Shown in pieces: positions 1-7,630 of a DNA stretch of 64,000 nt. Location: NCBI RefSeq assembly GCF_003569915.1, contig NZ_KZ984459.1, positions 1 to 64,000 of the forward strand, written 5' to 3'. The notes below the pieces were generated by a model. That model was given only the letters and a program-made list of their open reading frames with translations. It was not told the origin of the DNA and did not search any database. The stretch comes from Comamonas testosteroni. GTDB taxonomy: Bacteria; Pseudomonadota; Gammaproteobacteria; Burkholderiales; Burkholderiaceae_C. The translations under genes and the position numbers were made by a program. Each line of letters begins with the position of its first letter. The stretch's first letter is position 1.

Positions 1-58
1 AATCAGCCAGCAGTTTCGCCAGCAGTTCTTCAGGGACTTCGTGTTTCTTGGTTGTCAT
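1..58 (-). CDS. IS256-family transposase, N-terminal fragment cut by window edge
   Basis: Reading the minus strand from an ATG at 58 gives 19 residues, MTTKKHEVPEELLAKLLAD, that run off the left edge. An opening of this type (VPxELLxxLL, continued in complete members by a YKxPEDL segment) is typical of IS256-family mutator-type DDE transposases, which excise and integrate their own element. Only the extreme N-terminus is visible, so catalytic residues and intactness cannot be judged. The outward-lying sequence ends in a family-like terminal repeat at about 101-127, which supports the call. Family assignment from so few residues is recognition, not proof. Confidence 0.7.
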   Translation of the reverse strand, partial: MTTKKHEVPEELLAKLLAD

Positions 59-127
59 TGTGCTTACGGACATGCAGACTTGCGCCTGCGGTGGATTGTC
101 CGTTTACACAAAATTCTGCACACCCTC
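1..127 (-). mobile_element. Right end of an IS256-like insertion sequence
   Basis: The transposase start at 58 is followed by about 40 bp and then an AT-rich stretch at 101-127. On the minus strand this reads GAGGGTGTGCAGAATTTTGT and onward, which resembles terminal inverted repeats of IS256-family elements. The outer boundary near 127 is inferred; the matching left repeat and the target duplication lie outside the window. The element abuts the upstream region of the porin gene at 263. Confidence 0.6.
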
Positions 128-262
128 AAACTCGGCGGGGGTCAGTTGGCTATTACAGATTTATTGGTTTTGTCACATTTTGAGATTTCAATCGATCTGT
201 CCCGATAGTGGGCAGGCCGGTTCTTCGACCGGCTGTTCTTCCTAACTTTCTCCCTGAACAGC

Positions 263-1324
263 ATGCAAAAGACAATCCTCGCCATCGCAGCCCTGATGGC
301 TTCTGCCAGTGCCATGGCGCAATCGACTTCTTCCGTCTCTCTCTTCGGTATCGTGGATGCATCGGTCGCCTACCTCAAGAGCGACACCAATAGCGTAACT
401 GGGCTGACCAGTGGCAGTCTCAACAGCAGCCGTCTGGGTTTTCGTGGCGTTGAAGACCTGGGTGGCGGCCTGAAGGCCAGCTTTTGGCTGGAAGGCGGCA
501 TGGCTGTGGATACCGGCGCGGCCAGCGGTTTCAAGTTCGACCGTCGCTCCACCGTGGGCCTGCTGGGCGGCTTTGGTGAGGTTCGTCTGGGCCGTGACAA
601 GACACCTTCGTACATGAATATCGAGACCTTCGATCCGTTTGGCGATCTGGGCGTGGGCGCTGTCAATGGCTCCAACCTGATTGGTGGCACCAGCGTCGCC
701 GTGGGTACGCCCGAAGGCAGTGGTCACAAGCGTGTGAGCAACAGCATCACCTATCTGACGCCCAAGATGGGCGGCTTCTTCGGTCAGCTGCAATATGGTT
801 TTGGCGAGCAGCCCAGCAGCATTGCCAACGACCGTCTGGGTAGCTCGGCCGCATTGCGTGTGGGCTATGAGTCTGGTCCGCTGAGCGTGGCCGCTGCTTA
901 TGGTGTGACGCGCGGCGGCACCGATGCCACGGGTGTGAACTACAAGGTGGGCAATATGGGGGTGTCGTACAACTTTGGCATGGTCAAGCCCATGGCGCTG
1001 TTTGCGACCGAGCGCGGCAACAATCTGCGTGTGGATCTGTTCTTGGTGGGCGCGACCATGCCGTTGGGCGCGGGTGAGTTGCGCGCGGCTTACTCGCAGA
1101 CCAATACCAAGAACGCCAGCAACGCCGATACGCAGAAGTTCTCGCTGGGGTATGGCTACAACCTGTCCAAGCGTACCCGGTTGTACGGGGCCATCTCGCA
1201 CATCAAGAACGATGACAACGCCAAGCGCGGCTTTGGCCTGTCCTCTTCCTCGCTGGCTGGCCCGACCATCAGCAAGGGTGACAGCGCGACTGGCGTTGAG
1301 TTCGGCATGCGCCACTCGTTCTGA
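263..1324 (+). CDS. Gram-negative porin (Comamonadaceae type)
   Basis: A general outer-membrane diffusion channel of the trimeric 16-strand porin superfamily, 353 residues, the usual length. The N-terminus MQKTILAIAALMASASAMAQ is a clear Sec signal peptide with cleavage after AMA-Q. The mature protein opens SSVSLFGIVDASV and has the family motifs SRLGFRGVEDLGGG and FDRRSTVGLLGGFGEVRLGRD near the constriction loop. It ends GMRHSF; the terminal Phe is the BAM recognition signal. There is no gene partner: the left neighbour is an IS end and the right one is convergent. The promoter must lie in the roughly 135 bp between the IS end and the ATG, so the insertion may have changed its expression (inference). 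Confidence 0.93.
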   Translation: MQKTILAIAALMASASAMAQSTSSVSLFGIVDASVAYLKSDTNSVTGLTSGSLNSSRLGFRGVEDLGGGLKASFWLEGGMAVDTGAASGFKFDRRSTVGLLGGFGEVRLGRDKTPSYMNIETFDPFGDLGVGAVNGSNLIGGTSVAVGTPEGSGHKRVSNSITYLTPKMGGFFGQLQYGFGEQPSSIANDRLGSSAALRVGYESGPLSVAAAYGVTRGGTDATGVNYKVGNMGVSYNFGMVKPMALFATERGNNLRVDLFLVGATMPLGAGELRAAYSQTNTKNASNADTQKFSLGYGYNLSKRTRLYGAISHIKNDDNAKRGFGLSSSSLAGPTISKGDSATGVEFGMRHSF

Positions 1325-1419
1325 TAGCGCGGCTTAAAAAGCAAGACTCTTCGGCTTGTCCGTCCTGGTGGGGAAGGAGCAGGCTGGGGAGTCTGATTTT
1401 TACATCACGCTTTTTTGCA

Positions 1420-1899
1420 TCACGTTTCGCGCCAAATGTCTTCGCTTTGAATCAGCGCATTGAGCATGGCGTCATAGCGTTCAAAATTGGCTTCGTCATC
1501 CGGAAACCAGAGGTTGAATCCCTCAGGTGCACCGGACAACACTGCAGAGCAATGCAGGCAGCGCAAGGCAGTGTGGTATTTGAAATGACCTGAACAGGCG
1601 CAAGGCCGCAGCCGTGCTTCAACTTCAGGCATGACCAGCTCCAGATAGCGGCTGTCCATTTCTTCGGGGCCGTGCCGGGCTTTGAGCCGCGCTTCTATCT
1701 CTTGAAAGACACTGTCATACACGCTCACGTCAACCCGGCGGGCGCAGTTGTCGCACTGCAGGTAGTAGCCATTCTGAAACGGCGAAGGCTCCATCAGCAG
1801 CAATTCGCTTTTGCAACTGCTGCAGTGGATGGAATGCTGCTCCAGCCAGTTGTCATCGCTGTCGCTGTCATTGCCGTTCTCGTTCTCGTTCTCGTTCAT
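1420..1899 (-). CDS. Zinc-ribbon (CpXC-like) protein of unknown function
   Basis: A 159-residue protein that I do not recognise by name. The ATG at 1899 is preferred over an upstream in-frame start because GGAGG lies 5 bases before it. The N-terminus is an acidic low-complexity run (MNENENENGNDSDSDD). Four cysteine clusters follow: HCSSC, QCDNC, CACSGH and CLHC. This is the pattern of a two-knuckle zinc ribbon as in CpXC-type proteins. It begins 22 bp downstream of the gntR stop, so it is probably co-transcribed with that regulator. The asparagine/glutamate repeat is encoded by near-identical GAA-AAC codons and could vary in length by slippage. Confidence 0.7.
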   Translation of the reverse strand: MNENENENGNDSDSDDNWLEQHSIHCSSCKSELLLMEPSPFQNGYYLQCDNCARRVDVSVYDSVFQEIEARLKARHGPEEMDSRYLELVMPEVEARLRPCACSGHFKYHTALRCLHCSAVLSGAPEGFNLWFPDDEANFERYDAMLNALIQSEDIWRET

Positions 1900-1921
1900 G
1901 CCAGCCTCCGCGCGCTCGAAA

Positions 1922-2599
1922 TCAGGAAACCTTGATCCCTGCCTCGGCCAGTCTGCGGGCATAGGCGGCCAGAATGATTCGCTCCGAATGCACCAGATAG
2001 GCGTTCAGCTCCTGGGCCGCTTCGGCAGCTTTGCCTTCTTCAAAGATCTGCAGAATTTTCTGGTTCATGTCCACATAGGGAGCATGCAAGAAATGCGGAT
2101 CACGCAGCAGACCAAAAGCCAGACGCAACTCGGCCAGCAGATGCGAGAACATTTCATTGAGCCGCTCGCTGTCTGCCAGCGCCACGATGGCTTTGTGAAA
2201 CGCCATATTGGCTGTCCCTACCTCTGACCAGTTCTCGGCACTGGCGTGGCTTTTGGCCTGTGCAACGGCGTCGTGCATCAGGGTGCGGGCCGGGTGCATG
2301 GGGTAGGCCTGAGCCAGAGCCTGGCACTCAATCATGCGCCGCACACGGTAGATATCAATGATGGACGCCATGCTGGGCACGGCCACCGAAACGCCCTTGT
2401 TGGGCTCATGCACCAGCAGACCTTCCTTGGTCAGCATGCGGAACACCTCGCGCAAGGTGTTGCGCGATATATCCAGCGCTTCGCTCAGGGCGGCCTCGGA
2501 CAGGCGCTGGCCGGGCGCAAATTCACCATGCACCAGCTTGTCGCGTATTTCATCGGCGATGCGCTCGGTCAGATTCTGAGTGTCTGTCGCGGCTTTCAT
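1922..2599 (-). CDS. GntR-family (FadR/FCD) transcriptional regulator
   Basis: Predicted metabolite-responsive repressor, 225 residues. The N-terminal winged helix contains LSEAALSEALDISRNTLREV with FRMLTKEGLL after it, followed by an all-helical FCD ligand domain (IIDIYRVRRMIECQAL, then the metal-binding-type histidine region FHKAIVALADSERL). GGAG lies 6 bases before the ATG at 2599. The gene is divergent from the 5-oxoproline operon starting at 2892. Palindromes in the 292-bp gap (2738-2758) are candidate operators, so it most likely controls that operon in response to 5-oxoproline or a related compound (inference). Confidence 0.88.
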   Translation of the reverse strand: MKAATDTQNLTERIADEIRDKLVHGEFAPGQRLSEAALSEALDISRNTLREVFRMLTKEGLLVHEPNKGVSVAVPSMASIIDIYRVRRMIECQALAQAYPMHPARTLMHDAVAQAKSHASAENWSEVGTANMAFHKAIVALADSERLNEMFSHLLAELRLAFGLLRDPHFLHAPYVDMNQKILQIFEEGKAAEAAQELNAYLVHSERIILAAYARRLAEAGIKVS

Positions 2600-2737
2600 A
2601 GGTCTCCATCAATCTCTGGCTCTGAGTGTAACGACAGGCTGTTGAGCAGAAGATCTGCAAAAAATCTCGAAAACCAAGGGTTTGTTCTATTAAATACTTC
2701 TAATTGTTCATTGAAAAATAATTATTGTGCATTCATC

Positions 2738-2758
2738 ATCATATGATTGTTCAACAAT
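2738..2758. promoter_or_regulatory. Candidate GntR operator (overlapping palindromes)
   Basis: ATCATATGAT at 2738-2747 is a perfect 10-base palindrome. It overlaps ATTGTTCAACAAT at 2746-2758, a perfect 13-base palindrome around a central C. The half-site ATTGTTCA recurs at 2703-2710, 43 bases away. Both lie in the AT-rich gap between the divergent gntR and the 5-oxoproline operon, the expected position for an autoregulated FadR-type operator. Binding is inferred. Confidence 0.5.
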
Positions 2759-2891
2759 TTTGGTAATGAGCCAGAGCCGCCACAGGGTCTCAGCGCTTGT
2801 TCAACCGAAAGAAGGTGGCCAGGGCCCATGCCCTGTCTTTGGTAGCTCTCGCCCTTGCTAGCGCGGGAGCGTGTTTCTGGCGGAGGGCAAC

Positions 2892-3611
2892 ATGCCTGCT
2901 GACATCAACTTGTGGCCGCTGATTGGCGTGCTCATCATCATTGCCGGCTTTGCGCTGCGCTTTAACCCCATGCTGGTCGTGATCGTCACGGCCATTGGTA
3001 CGGCGCTGGCGGCGGGTTTCCCCATCGACAAGGTGCTGGCCACCATCGGCACGGGCTTTATCAAGACGCGCAATCTGCCGCTGATCATTCTGCTGCCGCT
3101 GGCCGTGATCGGCCTGCTGGAGCGCCACGGTTTGCGCCAGCATGCGCAGAACTGGATCAGCTCCATCAAGTCCGCCACTGCAGGCCGTCTGCTGATCGTC
3201 TATCTGGCTGCGCGCCAGTTGACGGCCGCCATTGGCCTGACCAGTCTGGGCGGTCACCCGCAAATGGTGCGCCCGCTGCTGGCACCCATGGCCGAAGGCG
3301 CGACCGAATCGCGCTACGGCAAGCTGTCCAGCAAGGTGCGTGAAAAGCTGCGTGCTTTCTCCGCAGCCACGGACAACGTGGGCCTGTTCTTTGGTGAAGA
3401 CATCTTTGTGGCCTTTGGTGCCATCGTGCTGATGACCACCTTCCTGAAGGAAGCAGGCATCGAGGTCGAGCCGATTCATGTGGCGCTGTGGGGTATTCCC
3501 ACGGCCGTCTGCGCCTTTGTGATCCACGCCTTCCGCCTGCACCGTCTGGACAAAACCCTGGCGCGTGAGATTGCCGAAGAAAACAAGAGCAACAAGGGAG
3601 AGCAAGCATGA
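2892..3611 (+). CDS. 5-oxoproline transporter subunit, DUF969 family
   Basis: Polytopic inner-membrane protein of 239 residues. The ATG at 2892 follows GGAGGG with 5 bases spacing; upstream in-frame codons lack such a site. Hydrophobic segments include LWPLIGVLIIIAGFAL, MLVVIVTAIGTALAAGF, LPLIILLPLAVIGLLE and the C-terminal VALWGIPTAVCAFVIHA. The DUF969/DUF979 pair is known to travel with 5-oxoprolinase genes and is annotated on that basis as a two-subunit 5-oxoproline transporter. Here it opens exactly such an operon and overlaps the DUF979 gene by 4 bases (ATGA), indicating translational coupling. Confidence 0.85.
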   Translation: MPADINLWPLIGVLIIIAGFALRFNPMLVVIVTAIGTALAAGFPIDKVLATIGTGFIKTRNLPLIILLPLAVIGLLERHGLRQHAQNWISSIKSATAGRLLIVYLAARQLTAAIGLTSLGGHPQMVRPLLAPMAEGATESRYGKLSSKVREKLRAFSAATDNVGLFFGEDIFVAFGAIVLMTTFLKEAGIEVEPIHVALWGIPTAVCAFVIHAFRLHRLDKTLAREIAEENKSNKGEQA

Positions 3612-4561
3612 TCATCCCCATTCAGTATCTGTACTACCTCGTCGGCATCATCCTGGCCATCACGGCGGTGATGACGCTGCGCGATGCCAGCAACCCGCGC
3701 CGCTACTCTGCAGGCATCTTCTGGGCGCTGTATGCCGTGGTGTTTCTGATTGGTGAACAGCTGCCGCCCGTGTGGGTAGGCGCTGTGGCCGTGGCCATGG
3801 CCCTGATTGCCGGCTTTGGCGGCGTGCTGGGCGGCAAGCACCAGCCGCGCACCGATGCGCAGTACATGGAAAGCGCCAAGCGCCTGGGCAACAAGCTCTT
3901 TATTCCTGCGCTGGCCATTCCGCTGATCACCATGGTGGGCACGCTGTCTGCCAAGCATCTGGTCTTTGGCGGCACATCGCTGCTGGACCCCAAGAACACC
4001 ACGCTGGTGAGTCTGGGCATTGGCTGCGTTGTGGCGCTGGGGCTGGCCTGCAAGCTGACGCGCGAGACGCCCATGCAAGGCCTGCGTGAATCACACCGCC
4101 TGATCGACGCACTGGGCTGGGCGCTGGTGCTGCCGCAGATGCTGGGCATGCTGGGTCTGGTCTTCTCCGATGCAGGCGTGGGCAAGGCCGTGGCCTATGT
4201 CACCACCACCTATATCAATATGGACGTGCGCTTTGTTGCGGTGGCCGTGTATGTGATTGGCATGGCGCTGTTCACCATCATCATGGGCAATGGCTTTGCG
4301 GCCTTCCCGGTCATGACCGGTGGCGTGGGCGTGCCCGTGCTGGTGGGCGTGTACCACGGCGATCCGGCTGTGATGGCGGCGGTCGGCATGTTGTCTGGCT
4401 ACTGCGGCACCTTGCTTACGCCCATGGCGGCCAACTTCAACCTGGTGCCCGCAGCGCTGCTGGAAATTGACAAGAATGCGGTGATCCGCGCGCAGGTGCC
4501 GACGGCAATTACCTTGCTGATCGTCAATGTGTTCCTGCTCAACTTCCTGATGTTCCGCTGA
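3608..4561 (+). CDS. 5-oxoproline transporter subunit, DUF979 family
   Basis: Partner membrane subunit, 317 residues, roughly 9-10 hydrophobic segments. It opens MIIPIQYLYYLVGIILAITA, and later has MALFTIIMGNGFAAFPVMTGGVGVPVLVG and a C-terminal AITLLIVNVFLLNFLMFR. The conserved GNGFAAFPVMTGG patch is typical of DUF979. The start overlaps the upstream stop (ATGA at 3608) and AGGGAGAG lies just before it. Together with the DUF969 product it should import 5-oxoproline or pyroglutamyl peptides for the enzymes encoded downstream. The transport role comes from gene context in the family; direct biochemistry is not something I can cite. Confidence 0.86.
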   Translation: MIIPIQYLYYLVGIILAITAVMTLRDASNPRRYSAGIFWALYAVVFLIGEQLPPVWVGAVAVAMALIAGFGGVLGGKHQPRTDAQYMESAKRLGNKLFIPALAIPLITMVGTLSAKHLVFGGTSLLDPKNTTLVSLGIGCVVALGLACKLTRETPMQGLRESHRLIDALGWALVLPQMLGMLGLVFSDAGVGKAVAYVTTTYINMDVRFVAVAVYVIGMALFTIIMGNGFAAFPVMTGGVGVPVLVGVYHGDPAVMAAVGMLSGYCGTLLTPMAANFNLVPAALLEIDKNAVIRAQVPTAITLLIVNVFLLNFLMFR

Positions 4562-4571
4562 AAGACTGGTG

Positions 4572-5228
4572 ATGACTGCACACGCTACTTCCCGCATCTT
4601 GTTGACCGGCTTTGAGCCGTTTGAACAAAATCCGATCAACCCCTCGTGGGAGGTAGCGCGTGCGCTGGGTGGTGAAGTGATTGCCGGCGGCACCGTGCAT
4701 GCCGTGCAACTGCCTTGTGTGTTTGGTGATGCGATCAAGGTCCTGGATGAAGCCTTAGCCGCGTTGCAACCCGCGCTGGTCATCAGCCTGGGCTATGCGG
4801 GAGGACGATCGGAAATCACGCCCGAGCGTGTTGCCATCAATATCGACGACGCCCGCATTCCTGACAACGCAGGCAAGCAGCCGGTAGACGAAGCCGTGGT
4901 GGCCAATGCGCCCGCCGCGTATTTCTCCACCTTGCCCATCAAGGCCATGGTGCGCAATATGCGTGAGCTGGGCGTTGCGGCCTCGGTTTCCAACACCGCT
5001 GGCACCTTTGTCTGCAACCATGTTTTTTATGCGCTGATGCACCGCCTGCATCGTCGTGGCGCACCGGGCATGCGCGGTGGCTTTATCCACACTCCCGTGC
5101 TGCCGGGGCAAGTTGCTGGGCAGCCGGGTATGGACCTGGAAACACAGATCAAAGGCATGCGTGAAGCCATTCGCACGGCAATGACTGTGGACGAAGACCT
5201 GCGTGAGACCGCAGGCCAGCTGTACTGA
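4572..5228 (+). CDS. pcp: Pyroglutamyl-peptidase I (pyrrolidone carboxyl peptidase)
   Basis: Cytosolic cysteine peptidase (family C15) that removes N-terminal pyroglutamate from peptides, 218 residues, normal length. The catalytic triad is visible: Glu in ITPERVAIN (about residue 84), Cys in TFVCNHVFY (about 147) and His in FIHTPVLP (about 171). The N-terminal [20 protein letters not shown] is the family signature. ATG 4572 is chosen, but an in-frame GTG directly before it (4569) is possible. The gene sits 10 bp after the transporter. It would release 5-oxoproline from imported peptides and hand it to PxpABC. Confidence 0.95.
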   Translation: MTAHATSRILLTGFEPFEQNPINPSWEVARALGGEVIAGGTVHAVQLPCVFGDAIKVLDEALAALQPALVISLGYAGGRSEITPERVAINIDDARIPDNAGKQPVDEAVVANAPAAYFSTLPIKAMVRNMRELGVAASVSNTAGTFVCNHVFYALMHRLHRRGAPGMRGGFIHTPVLPGQVAGQPGMDLETQIKGMREAIRTAMTVDEDLRETAGQLY

Positions 5229-5247
5229 TTGCAGCGAGGAGAGAGTT

Positions 5248-6006
5248 ATGAAAATGGATTTGAACAGCGACCTGGGTGAGAGCTTTGGTGCCTGGAGCAT
5301 GGGCGACGACGCTGCCATGCTCGATATCGTCAGCAGCGCCAATGTGGCTTGCGGTTTTCATGCGGGTGATGCCGCCGGCATTTTTGCGACCTTGAAAGCC
5401 GCCAAAGCGCGCAATGTAGTGATTGGCGCGCATGTGGCCTACCGTGATTTGGCAGGCTTTGGCCGCCGCAATATGGATGTGGCCAGCAGCGATCTGGTGG
5501 CCGATGTGATCTACCAGATTGGCGCTCTGCAAGGCCTGGCACGCGCTGCAGGTACTACGGTGAAGTATGTGAAGCCGCACGGGGCGCTCTACAACACCAT
5601 TGCCCAGGACAAGCGGCAGGCCACCGATGTGATCAACGCCATCAAGGCCATTGACTCTTCGCTGGTGCTGATGGCGCTGGCCGGTGCACCGCTGATTGGC
5701 TGGGCACGCGATGCAGGCCTGACCGTGGTGGCCGAAGCCTTTGCAGACCGTGGCTATACGCCCCAGGGCGCTTTGGTCTCGCGTCGCGAACCCGGCGCGG
5801 TGCTGCACGATGAAAACCTGATTGCCCAGCGCATGCTGACTCTGGTGCGTGATGGTGTGATTGAGGCGGTGGACGGCTCCATGGTGCGCGTGGAAGCCGA
5901 CTCCATCTGCGTGCATGGCGACAGCCCCGGTGCCGTGGCCATTGCCCGCGCTCTGCGCAAGCAGTTTGAGCAAGAGGGCGTGCAGATCACGTCCTTTGTC
6001 GGGTGA
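5248..6006 (+). CDS. pxpA: 5-oxoprolinase subunit PxpA (LamB/YcsF family)
   Basis: 252-residue subunit of the ATP-dependent bacterial 5-oxoprolinase PxpABC, which opens 5-oxoproline to L-glutamate. Family signatures are present: [14 protein letters not shown] at the N-terminus, [15 protein letters not shown] [29 protein letters not shown] and the C-terminal VHGDSPGAV. The ATG at 5248 follows GAGGAGAG. The gene is 19 bp downstream of pcp and its stop precedes the pxpBC start by 5 bp, so the genes form one operon. Confidence 0.95.
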   Translation: MKMDLNSDLGESFGAWSMGDDAAMLDIVSSANVACGFHAGDAAGIFATLKAAKARNVVIGAHVAYRDLAGFGRRNMDVASSDLVADVIYQIGALQGLARAAGTTVKYVKPHGALYNTIAQDKRQATDVINAIKAIDSSLVLMALAGAPLIGWARDAGLTVVAEAFADRGYTPQGALVSRREPGAVLHDENLIAQRMLTLVRDGVIEAVDGSMVRVEADSICVHGDSPGAVAIARALRKQFEQEGVQITSFVG

Positions 6007-6011
6007 GTCAT

Positions 6012-7619
6012 ATGCGATTTTTGCCCGTCAACCGCCAGTCCATCATGGTGGAGCTGGCCGATCTGCAGCAGACACTGGTGCTGCTGGCATCGTTGCAAGC
6101 CAGTCCCATCGCTGGTGTGCAAGAGCTGGTGCCCGCTGCACGAACCATTCTGGTGCAGTTTGCGCCGCACCTCATCACGGCCGCTGAACTGGTGCGCGAG
6201 ATTGCAGGTCGTGACCTGCAAGGCTCGGTACAGCGCTCGGATGTGCTGGTCGAAATACCTGTGCGCTATGACGGCGAAGACCTGGCAGAAGTAGCGCAGA
6301 TTCTGAATATCAGCGCTGAAGAAGTCGTGCGCCGCCACACCCAGAGCGAATGGTCGGTAGCCTTTACGGGCTTTGCGCCGGGCTTTGCCTATCTCACAGG
6401 CGGCGACCCCATCTTCAACGTGCCGCGCCGCGCCACGCCGCGTACCAAGGTGCCTGCGGGCGCAGTGGCATTGGCGGGCACGTTCAGTGCGGTTTATCCA
6501 CAGGCCAGTCCTGGTGGCTGGCAAATCATTGGCGTGACTGATACCGCCATGTGGGACCTGTCGCGTGATCTGCCTGCGCTGCTGCAACCCGGCTATCGCG
6601 TGCGGTTTGTAGATATAGCGTCTGCAGATGCAAATATTGAGTCAAATCAGCCTCATGTCCATGAATTAAATACGCAGATTGCTATCGAAAATATAGTAAA
6701 TGGAACTGTTCTCAAGGTTCGCTCCACGGGCCTGATGACGGTATTTCAGGACCTGGGTCGTCATGGTCAGGCCGGGCAGGGCGTATCCGCCTCCGGTGCC
6801 ATGGATCAGGCCGCGCTCAAGACCGCGAATCGTCTGGTGGGCAATGCCAGCAATCTGCCTGCACTTGAGACAGTGGGCGGTGGCCTGACTTTGCAAAGCA
6901 TGGGCGATAACGTGGTGGCAGTCACTGGCGCGGAGGCCGCCATCACCATCACTGCATCAAACGGTCAGCGCTGGAATGCGCCACGCTACAGCGCGATTGC
7001 GCTGGCCGATGGTGACACGCTGAGCATTGGCCAGCCCAGCGCCGGTGCGCGCTGCTATGTGGCGGTGCGTGGCGGCTATCAGGTGGCTCCGGTGCTGGGC
7101 AGCGCATCTACAGACACACTGGCCAACGTAGGCCCGCAGGCCTTGCAGGTAGGGCAGCTTTTGCCGGTGCACGCGGCGCTGCATGCCGTGGTCAGTGATG
7201 CTGCCTTGCCGCCTGCGGCCTTGCCGGCTGCAGAGGGTGAGGTTGTGTTGGACGTGGAGCTGGGCCCGCGCACCGACTGGTTCACACCCGAGGCCGTGGC
7301 CTTGCTGGCCAGCCAGCGCTGGCAAGTTACTCCGCAGTCCAACCGCGTGGGCTTGCGTCTGGCAGGCGAGGTGGCTTTGAGCCGTGCCATTACCAGCGAG
7401 CTGCCCAGCGAAGGCACACCGCTGGGTGCAATTCAGGTTCCTGCCAGTGGCCAGCCTGTGCTGTTTCTGGCCGACCACCCATTGACCGGCGGCTACCCCG
7501 TGATTGGCTGTGTCGCGCCGCACCATCTGGATCTGGCTGGCCAGATTCCCGTCGGTGCATGGATTCGTTTTAACCCTGTTCGTGAATTTGCAGAGTTGAA
7601 TCCTGCAGCGGCGAGTTGA
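6012..7619 (+). CDS. pxpBC: 5-oxoprolinase PxpB-PxpC fusion (KipI-KipA type)
   Basis: A 535-residue fusion of the other two 5-oxoprolinase subunits, separate in many bacteria. Residues 1 to about 205 are the PxpB/KipI domain ([11 protein letters not shown] near the start; [29 protein letters not shown]). The PxpC/KipA domain starts near residue 234 ([20 protein letters not shown]; then [25 protein letters not shown] and the C-terminal [13 protein letters not shown]). The linker, about residues 200-235, is encoded by strikingly AT-rich DNA (6605-6716) unlike both domains. ATG 6012 is preferred; an in-frame GTG at 6003 overlaps the pxpA stop. These domains are homologous to the carboxyltransferase part of urea carboxylase, relevant to the biotin carboxylase encoded next. 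Confidence 0.93.
   Translation: MRFLPVNRQSIMVELADLQQTLVLLASLQASPIAGVQELVPAARTILVQFAPHLITAAELVREIAGRDLQGSVQRSDVLVEIPVRYDGEDLAEVAQILNISAEEVVRRHTQSEWSVAFTGFAPGFAYLTGGDPIFNVPRRATPRTKVPAGAVALAGTFSAVYPQASPGGWQIIGVTDTAMWDLSRDLPALLQPGYRVRFVDIASADANIESNQPHVHELNTQIAIENIVNGTVLKVRSTGLMTVFQDLGRHGQAGQGVSASGAMDQAALKTANRLVGNASNLPALETVGGGLTLQSMGDNVVAVTGAEAAITITASNGQRWNAPRYSAIALADGDTLSIGQPSAGARCYVAVRGGYQVAPVLGSASTDTLANVGPQALQVGQLLPVHAALHAVVSDAALPPAALPAAEGEVVLDVELGPRTDWFTPEAVALLASQRWQVTPQSNRVGLRLAGEVALSRAITSELPSEGTPLGAIQVPASGQPVLFLADHPLTGGYPVIGCVAPHHLDLAGQIPVGAWIRFNPVREFAELNPAAAS
6605..6716. repeat. AT-rich repeat-like insertion inside pxpBC linker
   Basis: About 110 bp of low GC (for example AAATATTGAGTCAAATCAGC and GATTGCTATCGAAAATATAG) interrupts otherwise GC-rich coding DNA exactly at the PxpB/PxpC domain junction and keeps the frame. 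GATTGCTATC resembles the GCTATCAA core of the dispersed repeats elsewhere in the window. Insertion is inferred. Confidence 0.5.
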
Positions 7620-7630
7620 GGAGATTTTTG

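Noticed and set aside
242-1315. 357-residue minus-strand open frame over the porin gene
   Set aside because: No start signal or domain; the porin on the plus strand has signal peptide and family motifs.
1340-1412. AGACTC...GAGTCT plus TTTTT after the first porin as a terminator
   Set aside because: The loop would be about 40 bases with a 6-bp stem, too weak to call.
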